DNA of 64,000 nt, taken from assembly GCA_012845835.1 (NCBI GenBank), contig JABAKD010000027.1:12334487-12398486 (forward strand), read 5' to 3'. This document shows positions 26,601 through 39,562 of this stretch, in pieces. Numbering within the stretch: the first letter of the stretch is position 1; each line of letters starts with the position of its first letter. A program made the position numbers and the translations under genes. Source of the DNA: Undaria pinnatifida. Its lineage: Eukaryota; Sar; Phaeophyceae; Laminariales; Alariaceae. Below the pieces are notes generated by a model that saw nothing but the letters and a program-made list of their open reading frames with translations, had not been told where the DNA came from and searched no databases.

Positions 26601-29600
26601 TTGTCTCTATCCCGGGTGATTGTGGGCCTGTTTCTGGCTCTGGTGGCAACGCCGGGAACTACTTCTTTGTGAGGTATTACGTAGACGATGGCATTGTTGT
26701 CGAGTTGCAATGGTGGCCGGACGGTCGCCGTTGTTTGCGCGCTGTCCAGTCGCTGGCATCGGACCATTTTCGCTTGTTGGACGAACGTGGTGTCTCTGAT
26801 CCGCCCGTCCTGTCCGCCAGAAAAGTCACGGACTGGGACACGCAACTGGAGGCGTTGGGTTGGATCATTGACACGGAGGTGCTTACGGTTACGTTGCCGT
26901 CCCATAAGCGCCTCAAGCTGCAAAGTCTCCTTGCGGAATGGCCTTCGTCTCGTACATCTGCTTCAGCGAGGCAGGTGTCGCATCTTGTTGGCTTCCTTAT
27001 ACATGTCTCCTTTGTTGTGCGTCCGGGGCGGTTTTTCGTGCACCGTTTGTTGGCTTCGGTGGATATGCCGCGCATATCTGCCGGATCTGATTTCGGTTTT
27101 CAAGGGGCAGATGTTTCCCAAAAAAAAACGGGGCTGCTGCCGTCGCGCACGTCGGAATTTCCCCGCTGCGGGGGGTTCCAATTGTCTCTATCCCGGGTGA
27201 TTGTGGGCCTGTTTCTGGCTCTGGTGGCTACGCCGGGAACTACTTCTTTGTGAGGTATTACGTAGACGATGGCATTGTTGTCGAGTTGCAATGGTGGCCG
27301 GACGGTCGCCGTTGTTTGCGCGCTGTCCAGTCGCTGGCATCGGACCATTTTCGCTTGTTGGGCGAACGTGGTGTCTCTGATCCGCCCCTCCTGTCCGCCA
27401 AAAAAGTCACTGACTGGGACACGCAACTGGAGGTGTTGGGTTGGATCATTGGCACGGAGGCGCTTACGGTTACGTTGCCGTCCCATAAGCGCCTCAAGCT
27501 GCAAATCTCCTTGCGGAGTGGCCCTCGTCTCGTACAACTGCTTCAGCGAAGCAGGTGTCGCAGCTCGTTGGCTTCCTTATACATGTCTCCTTTGCTGCGC
27601 GTCCGGGGCGGTTTTTCGTGAACCGTTTGTTGGCTTCGGTGGGTATGCCGCGCATATCTGCCGGATCTGATTTCGGTTTTCAAGGCGCAGATGTTTCACA
27701 AAAAGGGGTTGCTGCCGTCGCGCACTTCGGAATTTCCCTGCTGCGGGGGGTTCCAGTTGTCTCTATCCCGGGTGATTGTGGGCCTGTTTCTGGCTCTGGT
27801 GGCAACGCCTGGAACTACTTCTTTGTGAGATATTACGTAGAGGATGGCATTGTTGTCGAGTTGCAATGGTGGCCGGACGGTCGCCGTTGTTTGCGCGCTG
27901 TCCAGTCGCTGGCATCGGACCATTTTCGCTTGTTGGGCAAACGTGGTGTCTCTGATCCGCCCCTCCAGTCCACCAGAAAAATCACTGACTGGGACACGCA
28001 ACTGGAGGCGTTGGGTTGGATCATTGGCACGGAGGCGCTTACGGTTACGTTGCCGTCCCATAAGCGCCTCAAGCTGCAAATCTCCTTGCGGAGTGGCCCT
28101 CGTCTCGTACAACTGCTTCAGCGAAGCAGGTGTCGCAGCTCGTTGGCTTCCTTATACATGTCTCCTTTGCTGTGCGTCCGGGGCGGTTTTTCGTGAACCG
28201 TTTGTTGGCTTCGGTGGGTATGCCGCGCATATCTGCCGGATCTGATTTGGGTGTCGTACGGCCAACCTCGGGCAGCGCCTCGTCTTGGGACCCGAGTTTC
28301 AAGGGAACCTCGAGTTTTGGCGATGGTTTATTGAGGAAGGATTGGACGCGCGCGGAAGAACCTTGTCGGCTCCGATGTATCATTTGCTTGAGCGCCCCTC
28401 CCAACGTACTCCGTTTTCGGGTGCATCCAAAACCGGTGTCGGGGGTTTCTGCCTTGAAACTGGGGTGTACTGGAGATACGATATTGACGCCGGGGAACGA
28501 TCTCGATTTTGCGGGTCGAGCAAGTCAGTTGCAGGCGAGACCGATATATCGATTAACGTCCTCGAACTGCTAGGTATGGTCGTCTCCCCGTGGGTCGTCG
28601 TATCTCCGTGCGCCGAGCACCCGGCCGCGTTGGGGGACTGCGTGTTGTGGCGTGGCGACAACGAAGCAGCCGTAGAGTGGGTGCGGCGTTGTCGAGGCGG
28701 GAAGAAGCCGAGATCGGGCGCGTTGATGCGCCTCCTTGGTGTGCTCAAACTGTCCTCTGGTTGGCACTTCGACGCGAAACACGTAGGGGGTATTTTTAAC
28801 GTTGCCGCGGACGGTATCTCACGCTGGGATCGCGCTTCCGTCCTCGTTAATATGCGTGCTGTCCGTGGGATATGCTGCTCGCGGCCGAGAAGCTGATCCC
28901 CACGTGGCGTGCCGGGGGTCGTGTTTTGTGGCCGGCCCTGTGCGCTTCGTTCTGTCTCTTGACTCGCGCTTCAGAAATGTTCGCGGAAACCCGGTTACGA
29001 GTTCACGAGACTTATTGTTTGCGGCGTGCTGATGTTGCATTCTTTTGCGGAAATATTCAGCTTACTGTTGCGCAGTGGTCAACCGCGGATCATGTCAAGG
29101 TTCGATTTCGCGGGTCGCAGGGTGACCAACCGCGGAAAGGGGCGGTTGTCACGCATGTGCGAAAGGGTCCGTCGATGCGCGTGGGGGAAGGTGGCGGCGC
29201 CGTCGATCTAATGATCGAATTGATGTCTTGTTACTTGTTTCTTCCCTCTTCGGCCCCCTTGGTTGCGTGTGTCGTTGGTAATGGCAGATGGTCCATGTGG
29301 ACACAACATCAAGCGACGGTAGCTTTGCGGAAAGTGGTTGCGTTGGCGGGTGTGCGTGCGGAGGAGTACGCCTTGCACTCCCTGAGGATTGGAGGCGCAA
29401 CGCACTTGTCGGCAGGGGGTGCAACACCGGCGGTGTTGCAGCGTGAGGGCCGATGGGCTCTGACTAGTTGGGCAAACGCGGAATTACAAAGAAGTGTGTT
29501 ATCCCGTGTGCACTCTACGACTCGAGGGTAGGGGGGAGCGGGGGGGGGTGGGACTACATTCGTAATACGGGTCAACTACCAGTTTGTGCTGGAGGCTGGC

Positions 29601-32600
29601 GTCGAGAGTTCGATGTCGCCAGTTGGGTTGGGAGTTGACTCGTGTATACGGATGTTAGCGTGGGGTTGCCGGCGGGGCAGCCCGGGGTATTCCCATCTCC
29701 AACCCCCCTCTCCGGGCGGGGGGTTGCGCATTAGTATAATACAACTTCGAAAGCAAAGTGCAAAGCAGAATATTATCGAAGTATGAGAAAATATGGGTTT
29801 TGTACGTACGTAAGAAGTTTGACCAATCAGATCAATGCGGTAATTCATAGTCGTATGAGCGATAGCATTGGGCACACCTGGCCCAGCTGTGTAGGCGACG
29901 ACCTGCACGCGGAGCGCGTAGGGGAGCAGAGTCAGAGCTTACAGGTCCAAGGTGTGATACAGACTAGTTTAAGTTCCCACCCACCCGCCCGTGCTTTTGA
30001 GGGAGTCAGTGGAGGGAGAGTTAATCAATCGCAGTAACGTTGCGCGTGTTTGTTACTGTTTTGGCAAACGTACCCGTTTTCGCTGAAGATGCGACGGGGT
30101 TTCGTAGATTGCGCAGGTTTGCGGTGGGTGCTAGCCGCATCAGTGTTATAGCGTGGTGCAAGGGGTGTTCGTTGTTGTGTTTCTTTTCAGCATGTGTAAT
30201 ATCTGAGTATCCCTCCGTGCGGCGGGGTTACGTATGACTGTTTTACGCAGATATTATGTTGATAGTTAACAGCGAACGTTGTGGCAGTGCATCGGCTCGG
30301 ATTTAGCGCGCGATCTGAAAGTGTGGGAGAGGGGAATTATCCGTATATTGGCAAGTAAGTGCATTTGTTTAATGTGCATGGTGTGTGCAGGCGTGCATAT
30401 TTTATAGCATATTTATTACACGCGTGTGTACGTTTTTTTTTTATATGCAGCACGTTATAGGCGGTTGCCTCGTATGTCTTCTTCGAGTTGCCAACGATTG
30501 TTCGTCGTTGGTTGTTGGCTGGCGTCGAGAGTTCGATGTCGCCAGTTGGGTTGGGAGTTGACTCGTGTATACGGATGTTAGCGTGGGGTTGCCGGCGGGG
30601 CAGCCCCGGGGTATTCCCATCTCCAACCCCCCTCTCCGGGCGGGGGGTTGCGCATTAATATAATACAACTTCGAAAGCAAAGTGCAAAACTTGTTTTTCC
30701 GCGCAAGTTTCCTAAAAAAAAAAAAACTTTAAGTTAGTGGGGGATATAGATATATATACATATATTCCAGTTCCGAATGGGTTCACAGATTACAGAGGAT
30801 CGTAAAAAAAAAATGAGCTCAACAGTTCTTCTGCATTACGAGTACGACCTCATCGGAATTTCCGGGTCCGTTCCTTGCTTCCAACAGACAAAAGGCAAAG
30901 ACGGATTATATAAACGTAAGTACTGTAGGTGATATACAGGCTGCACCACATGCAACCTTATACGCTACAATGCAGCATTAATGGTACTATATGTACATGA
31001 CACACCATAGGCAAAAAACCAAGTTTCAGCCTTGTTTTTTTCTGTCTTGCACTGCAGGAAAACGCGAGGTGGGGGTTAGGATACTTGGTATGAAGGCATG
31101 TTTATGTACATCAATCAGCGCAGCATCACTCCTTTATCGCTTGTACACTTTGCCCTAAATTAACTTCTGGGTCTGGAAAAAAGCCTACTCCATGTATTCC
31201 CTGTGAACATTATATTGTACAAGGTACGAAATAGAGCCATCAATTGTATCCGATACGCTGCACCCTCTGTACGCGTACAACCTGAGGAGATCGGTACTTG
31301 AAATACGCACGAGTACACATAACACCGTACAATGTTCATCACGACACTTTGGTATAATAAGCCTACGATGTGCACCCTAATTGTGCACACAAAAAAACAT
31401 ACCAGGGGTATAAAATACGCCCCATTAATAACACCGTCCTGCAATCAATCACGGAAACATTACGAGTATTCTCAGCCTACGTTAACCAAGTCATTTTGCG
31501 GTGAGGCAGGCCATACTATGCACGTAAAACAAACAGCACCTCGGCACGATCCGTTTATTCATGGACCACACCAAGGTATAGCATACACTCATACCGAGTA
31601 TGTGAGGTATAATCTACTAACAGACACTACCTGTTAACTAAACATATTAGCCTGGTACACTTAGTACAATAATAGCAAGCTTGGGATGTTCGCATATCGT
31701 CTGTTTTTGGAGTTGTATTATTATAAAAATTGAAAATACACTTGTAACCCCGGTGCTCTCAGTATGATAGCGTGCTTGGGATGTTTGCGTATCGTCTGTT
31801 GCTGGAGTTGCACGGTGGTATTCTCGGTATTCTTGGTAGGATAGCAAGATTGGATGTTTGGATATCGGCTGTTGCGACAGTTGCGCCATGGTATTGTTAG
31901 TGTTTTTGGTACGATAACATGATGACTGAGACATTTGCATATTGGCTGTTGTTAGTGTTGTATAACAGCATACTTGGTATTCCCGGTATTCTGGGTAAGA
32001 TAGCATGCTGGAGATGTTTGTTTGTCGGTTGGTGTAAGTTGAAGCGTGAGGTGAATACCTTGTCGATTAGGACAAGCGGGATGGCGAGGTAAGCGCCTCC
32101 GTGGACTCATTTCAGTCAAGGTGGGCACTGATGAGCGGTGGCACCTGGCAAATGGAGGTAAGCACTTGTCATTGTGAGGGGAGGTAAAGGTAAGCCCCTC
32201 CCTGAGGTTTGTGTGATACTCGCGTGCATGCTGCCCTCGCGGTGCCTACCACCCTCGCCGCGCCTGGCGCCATCTTCCAAGCTTTCCCCGCTGTAATAGA
32301 GTGTCAGTGTATGTTCCTGTGAGCCCCGTCTCCCGGGCGGAGAGATGCAAGCCGTGCCCCGTGGCACTCATTCCAACACACGGCTGCTCCCGGCCTCTGC
32401 CTCCCAGCCTCCACCTGCTGGTATCCGTTCTGCCCGGAAATGTAATACCAGGAAATTTCTTTTCGTTCAAGAAAAACGGTCCTTACATCCCGGCACGTCT
32501 AGCTAACCCGCAAGAGAAAAAAAAACACACCGGGGCAACCATGCCCACAGACGCTTTCGTTCCTGCCTCGACGGAGAGCGCAGGCCGGTTTATCCTTGTC

Positions 32601-35600
32601 TGCACCCATGTCCACGCACCCACGTCGAGATCTGGGCCCGAAACGGCCCAGGGCGGCCGGCCCCCAATCCCCACAGTAATCCGACCCACATGTGTACTGC
32701 TGCTACTACTGCTGTATGCTGCTGCTACTGCTGCTGCTGTGCTGCTGCTGCCGAAGTTGATTTAGTCCGGGAGGTTGCTGCTACAACTTACTGCTGCTGT
32801 GGATGCTGCTGAAGTTTGTTGAGTAGCGGACCATATATTACGGAAAAACAACGAAAAACAAAAAATCGTACAATTTTATCAAAGCATCAAGATTTTTTTG
32901 AGAAACAATTTGGGGCGTTTCAAGTGACCTGCTCATCTCAGGGAGGCGGAGCTCAATCCCTTGCCAAACAGAGCCAGCTAGGTGACGTGTACTGCGCCTA
33001 GAGCCGCTACGGAGCTCGGCCCAGATCCAGACATGCTTCATAATATCAAACCCTCTTATATCATAAAAATGAAAAACACTCCGGCTGTGAGATCGAATAT
33101 TATTATGTCGAAACTCATCTTTGCAAGCTGTGTGTGATACTCCGATCGCGCGTATTACGGGTTGTGTGTCCTCATTGAGGATATAGATCGGAACTCCCCT
33201 TGCAACTACAGTTTAGCTATCAGAGTCAACAGGGTGATCTTAGTCAGTCTGTGCGCGGAAACTATGAAACCTGTTTCTGAGGGGGGCAAAACCTGACGGC
33301 TGTGGAAGGAAATGCATCAGTTTATCAAGTAAATCCTGTCAGTCGAATAACCGGTGAGGGAAGGGCTGAGTTTTGAAGGACGTAGGGGCTTGGTTTTGAT
33401 CAAAAGGGAGCGGGGGTGGGGAGAGGGGGGAGGGGGGTGGGGGGGGTGGGGCAGCTCAATATGTGCGTGGAAACTATAAATCCTTCAAGGGGATAAATGT
33501 GACGGTTTTGGAAAGAATGCACCAGTTTATCATGGGGGGCAACTCAATCTGTGCGTGGAAACTATACATCCTTTAAGGGGACAAATCTGACGGTTTGGGA
33601 AAGAATGCACCAGTTTATCATATATGTCCTGTAAGTCGTACAGCCAGTGAGTAGAGGGCGGAGTGTTCGGGGGGTGGGGGTGGGGTTGGGGGGTGGGTGG
33701 GGAGGTGGGGGGGGAAAGGAGGGGGGGGGGGGAGGGCTTTAGGTCGCATAGATAGATGCAGGGGTTTGCTTTACGCGTGGTTCTAGTCTAGGCGATGGTG
33801 CGGGTGGTGGGGAAGGACGGGGCGATATATATATGACTTGAGGCAAACGACGGCCACGGTTAGGTGAGCTTACGAGCTACGAGCAGAGATCTCCATAAGA
33901 GAAGATGTTGGTCGTCGAACCCAAGCCGATGTGTTGATTGATGACTAATTTGCTCAGCAAATGAGAGCTGATGGTGAGCAAAAAAGAGTGAGCACATGTG
34001 GGCGATGCGCCTGTGCTCATAGCTCAAAGACAAGGACCCTCAAAACTCGTTGCAAACAGAAAAGAAAAGGACTTTTGAAATGGACCCTTGAACAACGATA
34101 CTATTAAATAATAACCGATTGAACTCCAGGGTACGGATAAAAGCTATGGCCCCAAGAAGCAAAGGATCCCAAATACGAGATCCTACAGCCTTGTTGCTTA
34201 ACAACTCGTATCCCAGGGTGTGTGATCATATGGCCCTACGTAGCCTTTCTTCTTACTTCAGCAGCAACTCGTATCTTCAATATCTTGCTACCGGTTCCAA
34301 GAGAGATGCCGAGGACTGCCCCTATCAACGCGTACCAGTACTTACTTCATGCACCAGGTATCTGGATATGATAAGCCTGTAAACTGCTGTGCATCATGTA
34401 TCCAATATATTGCTGCTGAGGCTTGTGCTTGTTACGTATTGCATCGATGAACGACAACTACTACCAGGTTACTTTAAGTGTTATCAAGTAACGACATGAT
34501 GGTTACTGACAAGTAGTATCTCCAATACATAATGTACCCATGGTAGGCTAGCTTGCCCCGAGGCCGAAAGTGCGAGAAGAAACAGTCGGCCGCCAGAGGG
34601 CAGCAAGACGAAAAAAACGAAGGCCATTTTTTACATATTAAATATACGTTTATCCGATTTTCCGTACAATGCATCAAGCCTGTGGAGGCCTTGCCGTTAC
34701 TTTTTCCACCACGTGTGTCACCCATTTTCTTGGTCATTCTTGACAGTTGAAATGTTAAAAAAAGTGGTCACGAACCGCACGGACGAGAGGAATCCAAATT
34801 CGTTTGAAAAAAAAACGGACAAAACCGACCGTATATAAAAATATTTTCCACGAAATTACATCAAAAATGCTTAATTTTTTTCCCCAAAACAAACGAAAAA
34901 ACTTGAACAACGTAAAAAAGAAGCTGGTGGAATCCACCCGACCCGCTCCGAGACACCGAACGCTCAAGTCACACAAAGAGACCGCACCCATACAAGCCAG
35001 GCCGGCCAAGACGCCCTAAATTAACCAATAAATGTCGCTGGGCCCCGCTTAGCTTTTAGATTTCCGACCTGAAATTTTGACACTTGATTTAGAGCACGAT
35101 TATCAAAACACTACTTGGAAATCTCAAAAATTAAAAATGATTTTATTAACTTTTCGTCTGTTTCATGATCGATCATGGATCTCGGTTGGTCGCCCGTATG
35201 TCGGCAAGATTTTTCTTTTTTTTGGCGATTTCCAAATAGCATTTGATTAAGCTTGCTCCATTTCCGAGGACCGACGCCCGAATGGGTAGGGTAGACCGTG
35301 ACTGAACCAAGTCCGGCGGAAGACCATCTCCCATGGCCGGGGGTTTTGTTAGAGTGGGTGAGCTTGCGCAAGTCCCACACTACCCGGAAAGATGCCATTC
35401 CGAGTGGCTATCTCCACCGAACCTGAACCTCAGGGGGCAGGCCGCGTCGACATACTCACGCATCCGTATACAGCGGCAGCTTACGCTGCCGGGGTTGTAA
35501 CGAGGACCGCGAATAGGGACAGCTAATTCTATAGCGGGATCGGAAGGACGCGCCAGCTAGCGCTGAGTTGGGAGCACACCTGAGTTAAATCTACACACGA

Positions 35601-38600
35601 CGCGTATGAAAATACGTGAAAGTGTGGTGAGCTTAAGCTTTATTTTTCCCCATCCGTCCAAGGATAAAAAAAGAAACTCTAAACCACGGGTCAAAATTTC
35701 AGGTCCGAACTCCAAAAAATGAGCCGGGCACAGCAATGTTTAAATCTTCCCAATTTTTTGTTTGTAGAAAACACTTTACTTATGCTTTCCTCTGTCCCAC
35801 GAGATAAGCCCGGTTGTATAATCCCACTGCATAAGCCCGCATTGCAATATTGCGATAATGGACCCAGAACGGGTGTTTTCGACCGTCCGACCTTCAGGAT
35901 GTCTTTTCCACACAAGGTTTCTATCGTGAAAGAAAAATCATTTTGACCCAGGGGATCAAATAGTATCATCCCCGGATAAAAAAATCACAAACCGGGCTTC
36001 TGCAGTGGGATTTTGCGATGGAGAGCGCCAGTACTCCTTCCAGCTGCCCCCACCGGCATTTGCATCAGATTGAGCAGCTGCCGCAGCCTCAGCAGCAGCA
36101 GCAGCAGCAGCGGCAGCGGCGGCGGCGGCGGCGGCGGCGGCCACGGCGGCGGCGGCGGCGGCAGCAGCAGCAGAGCCACCAGTACCAGAGTCAGCAGCAG
36201 CAGAGGCCATGAAGGCGTGAACTGCCTGATTCAGCAGCCGGAGTTGCGCCGACAGGAGTAAATCCTCCGCCAATAGCAGCGGGAACCGTACCAGCAGCAC
36301 TAACAGCAGTCTGGTTCGTCGACATGATGTAAATAGGCTCAAGACGGCGGGCCGCAGGGTATCCTCCCTTGTTGACGGCTGCTGCCTGTGAGTCTGCTGA
36401 CTTCTTTATGCTCAATTATAGTGCTCACAGGTGGTCGCCTGGGCAAAAACGGCCAAGGCCTTACCCAATAAGCTAGCATATCTTTTAGCTTATATTGCCT
36501 TTTTGACCTTATGGAAAATCTTATGTCCGAGCGAGCATAGCCAACATGCCAAATAGCTTATTTGAGAGCATAACAAGGGAAATCGAGCACAAGCTGGTTA
36601 TGCCTGCCCCCATTTCGGGTGTATATGTTAAGGAACTAGTCTAGTGGGGTATTCGTCTAGTCCGTTTGACCACTTGCAAAAGGTTAACCAATAGGTTACC
36701 GAAACTAAGCCTTATAACACTCTTCCCCCCTGAAACGGCGGAATACCAGGTCGGTCGGATATACGGGCGGACCTGTCAATTATCCAAGCCGTTTCAGTTC
36801 CTGGGTATACCGGGGGGAGTATTTTTCAAGTTCGACATGGGGAAAGTCTGAAAAAGTTTACTATGGTGGATGTGGGATTTGAACCACCACCCAAAAACCC
36901 GCGGTCTGTCGGCGACGCCATTAGTCAAGAAAATAGGGGGGGATTAGTCCGTTTGACCACTTGCAAAAGGTTGACCAATAGCTTACCCAAACTAAGCCTT
37001 AAAACATATATGTGCGTCTGGTTGTCTGGCAGCACGCGGTGGAGACGCCAAATGGGTGGCCGCACGGTAATAATCCAAATTCACGAGGCTTAATTACACC
37101 TATTATTATTGTCGGCTCTGTTTATCGCGACATTGGACGGTCCTACGTAAGAACACATAAACACGCGAAGGATAAGTACCTCGTCTTAGCTTCTAACGCT
37201 GACGCCGGGTACGATCTGTGGCAATTCTGGCATGAAAATAGGCTTAAGCTGCCGCGTTGGCATGATGTTGCAAAGGACATCGCGTTGAGTCAGCCGTTCC
37301 CCGCTTTCATGGAACGGATATTTTGTATGCTGCGCGCTTGTATGGACGAGAGGCAGGAGGAGTCTAGCTTCAGTGACCGCATTGCAACACCCGCTCTTCT
37401 CAAGTACGTACAGTACAACAGGGGGCGGGGAAAGTAGCATTGTGTCGTGCGAGGTGAGGGGGTGCTTGGTAGTCCGCTCTGTTTGGCTAGCTCGCTAGCT
37501 CTGTTTTTGCTGTCTGTCGAGTTTCGAGTACATGTTGGCTCTAGATAGTTCAAGCAAGTTTTCCAAATGACATGGTGGTGCGGTGGTATGGAAAAGGCAG
37601 CAAGGCACTGTGCGCACTGTGCTGTATATATTGACACAACACAAAACAGCAGCACAGTAGTAGTATGCTACGTAAATATATATTGTGAAGTATGTATCTA
37701 GGAGTATATACGAAGTATATACTGTATTTGACAGCACCGACACACGTACACCTGCCTTGTAGCTTGTAGAACAACAACAAATAGCCGAAGAACCCACGTT
37801 TCACGAGCTTATCGACGACAGGCAAGGATGCCCAACAAGTGTTAGACGAGCAAACACGCTTTTATCGAACAAAAATCAAGCTAGAGATGGAACAAAGAGT
37901 GAGCATAAATCGAGCTTATTCGCGCAAAACCGGCATGAATCACGAGCGTATTTCCAGTTTTAAAGCCTATGCCCGCTAAAAAAAAGCTTATTTGGAGATC
38001 CCGGTTAAAGAGAGAAATAATCGCTGAACATATTCGTCATAATATCAGCGAATATTTCTCTCTTTGAATTTCATATCAGAAAAAAGATAAGCTTATTGGG
38101 TAAGGCCCTAAAAACGACGGTGTTGGGCGATTCTCCGAAATGCCGCGAGAACCATGACAAAAACCGTTTTTCCAAAATCAGTCTGGGCCGTTCGTTTCGG
38201 GAGTATTGCGTTGTGCGCAACAGACTGTTAAGGAATTAGTGGGGTATTAGTCCGTTTGACCACATTGTCTTGCAAAAGGTTAACCAATAGCCTACCCAAA
38301 CTAAGTCTTATAGCACCCTCCCCCCCTGAAACGGCGGGATAGCAGGTCGGCCGGATACACGGGCGGACCTGTCAATACCCAAGCGGTTTTATTTCCTGGG
38401 GATACCAGGGAGCGTATTTTTCAAGTTCGACATGGGGAAAATTGGAAACGTTTATTATCTAGTGGATGGTCGGGATGGAACCCACGACCCAAAAACCCAT
38501 GGTCTTGCCGTCGACGCCACATGTAAAGTTGATAGGGGGGGGCAGAGTGCCCCCTGCAGGTTTGCCAATTGAACAGGTCCTCGGAGAGTACTCACTTTCT

Positions 38601-39530
38601 TTGCCTTCGTAAAGACGTAGCTTTATTTGGTTCCACCAAAGCCCGGGATAGCTTCTGAGATCGGAGGCACACTTTCTTTGCCTTCGTAAAGACGTAGCTT
38701 TATTCGGTTCCACCAGAGCCCCGGATAGCTTCTGAGATCGGAGGCACGTGCCTCCGATCTGTTTCCTAACTTATAAAACGCCAACCTTATCATACGAAAC
38801 CCATCCAAAAGATATCAAATTCGGATAATTGCAGGCCTTTCGAGGCCGTATCTCAACAAGACACCCTGTGCTTGTCGTGAGTGTAGGTGCTTGGGCTCAA
38901 CAAAGACCTCGGTTTTGAGGTCTGCTCCAAGACCTCAGGAGGGCAGCATATAAAAACGTTTGTGACAAGTCGAAGATAAGAATGAGATATATACGCAGAA
39001 AAATCTGAACCCGGGCTTATCTAGTGGGACAGAGAAGTACATTTCTGACCACATGCATCAAATAGTGTGGCGGGTTCAGGCTGGAACACCATCGATAGCT
39101 CTAATTTGTACGGGGATAACCGAGGAGTACATCAAGGCTTCGGTTCCCCTCAAACACGGTACCAAAGCGTTGAACACTAATTAATTCCAGCTCATCATGG
39201 AAAATCGTACCACGTACGCCATACATACTATTGTTGCGGTCAACCACAACTAATTATTGTGCAACATCCAAGAGCGACTGACATTGGCTGGTCAACCCTA
39301 TCCATTACCACCAAGTCCAAACACATGTGACGTACTATATAACCACGAGCACTACTATTATAATTCCAGGTGCGGTACACCAACCATTATTCCATGACCA
39401 CTAGTAATTCGTTTGCGCGCACATCAGTTAAAAACGTGAACCCAGCGTTATCACTCTCTTCCCGCTGAGTACTGAGGTAATAGAAAAATACGGGGGGGGG
39501 TGGAAAAAATTATAGATATGGGCAAGTCGG

Positions 39531-39562
<32 letters not shown>

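Larger units (their letters stand above)
23888..30688 (+). mobile_element. Ngaro-type tyrosine-recombinase retrotransposon with split direct repeats
   Basis: Architecture A1-ORFs-B1-A2-B2. A1 is 23888-24099 and A2 is 29765-29976 (212 bp each, one mismatch seen). B1 is 29594-29764 and B2 is 30517-30688 (one indel, one substitution seen). B1 abuts A2. This split-direct-repeat layout is the known hallmark of Ngaro and PAT elements, which integrate without target duplication; none is evident here. Inside are a gag-like ORF, a rearranged reverse transcriptase, an RNase H and a tyrosine recombinase. Near-identity of the repeats suggests recent insertion into intron 1 of the MFS gene, antisense to it. 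Confidence 0.85.
36457..38107 (+). mobile_element. hAT-derived element, copy 1, with terminal inverted repeats
   Basis: The left end GGCCTTACCCAATAAGCT (36457) is matched by its exact reverse complement at the right end (38107). Several AGCTTAT/TAGCTTAT motifs lie just inside both ends, as is usual for hAT transposase-binding subterminal repeats. It contains a transposase C-terminal ORF and a nested 379-bp insertion. Flanking 8-bp target duplications are not clear. A second, right-truncated copy is at 62523-63666. Confidence 0.75.

Noticed and set aside
25962-28112. Series of similar minus-strand ORFs of ~138 and ~79 codons
   Set aside because: Antisense shadows of the tandem RT units, repeated because the units are repeated.
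35956-36342. Poly-Ala ORF on minus over the CAG/CGG repeat
   Set aside because: Repeat-driven open frame; competing frames are equally open and none has a recognisable domain.
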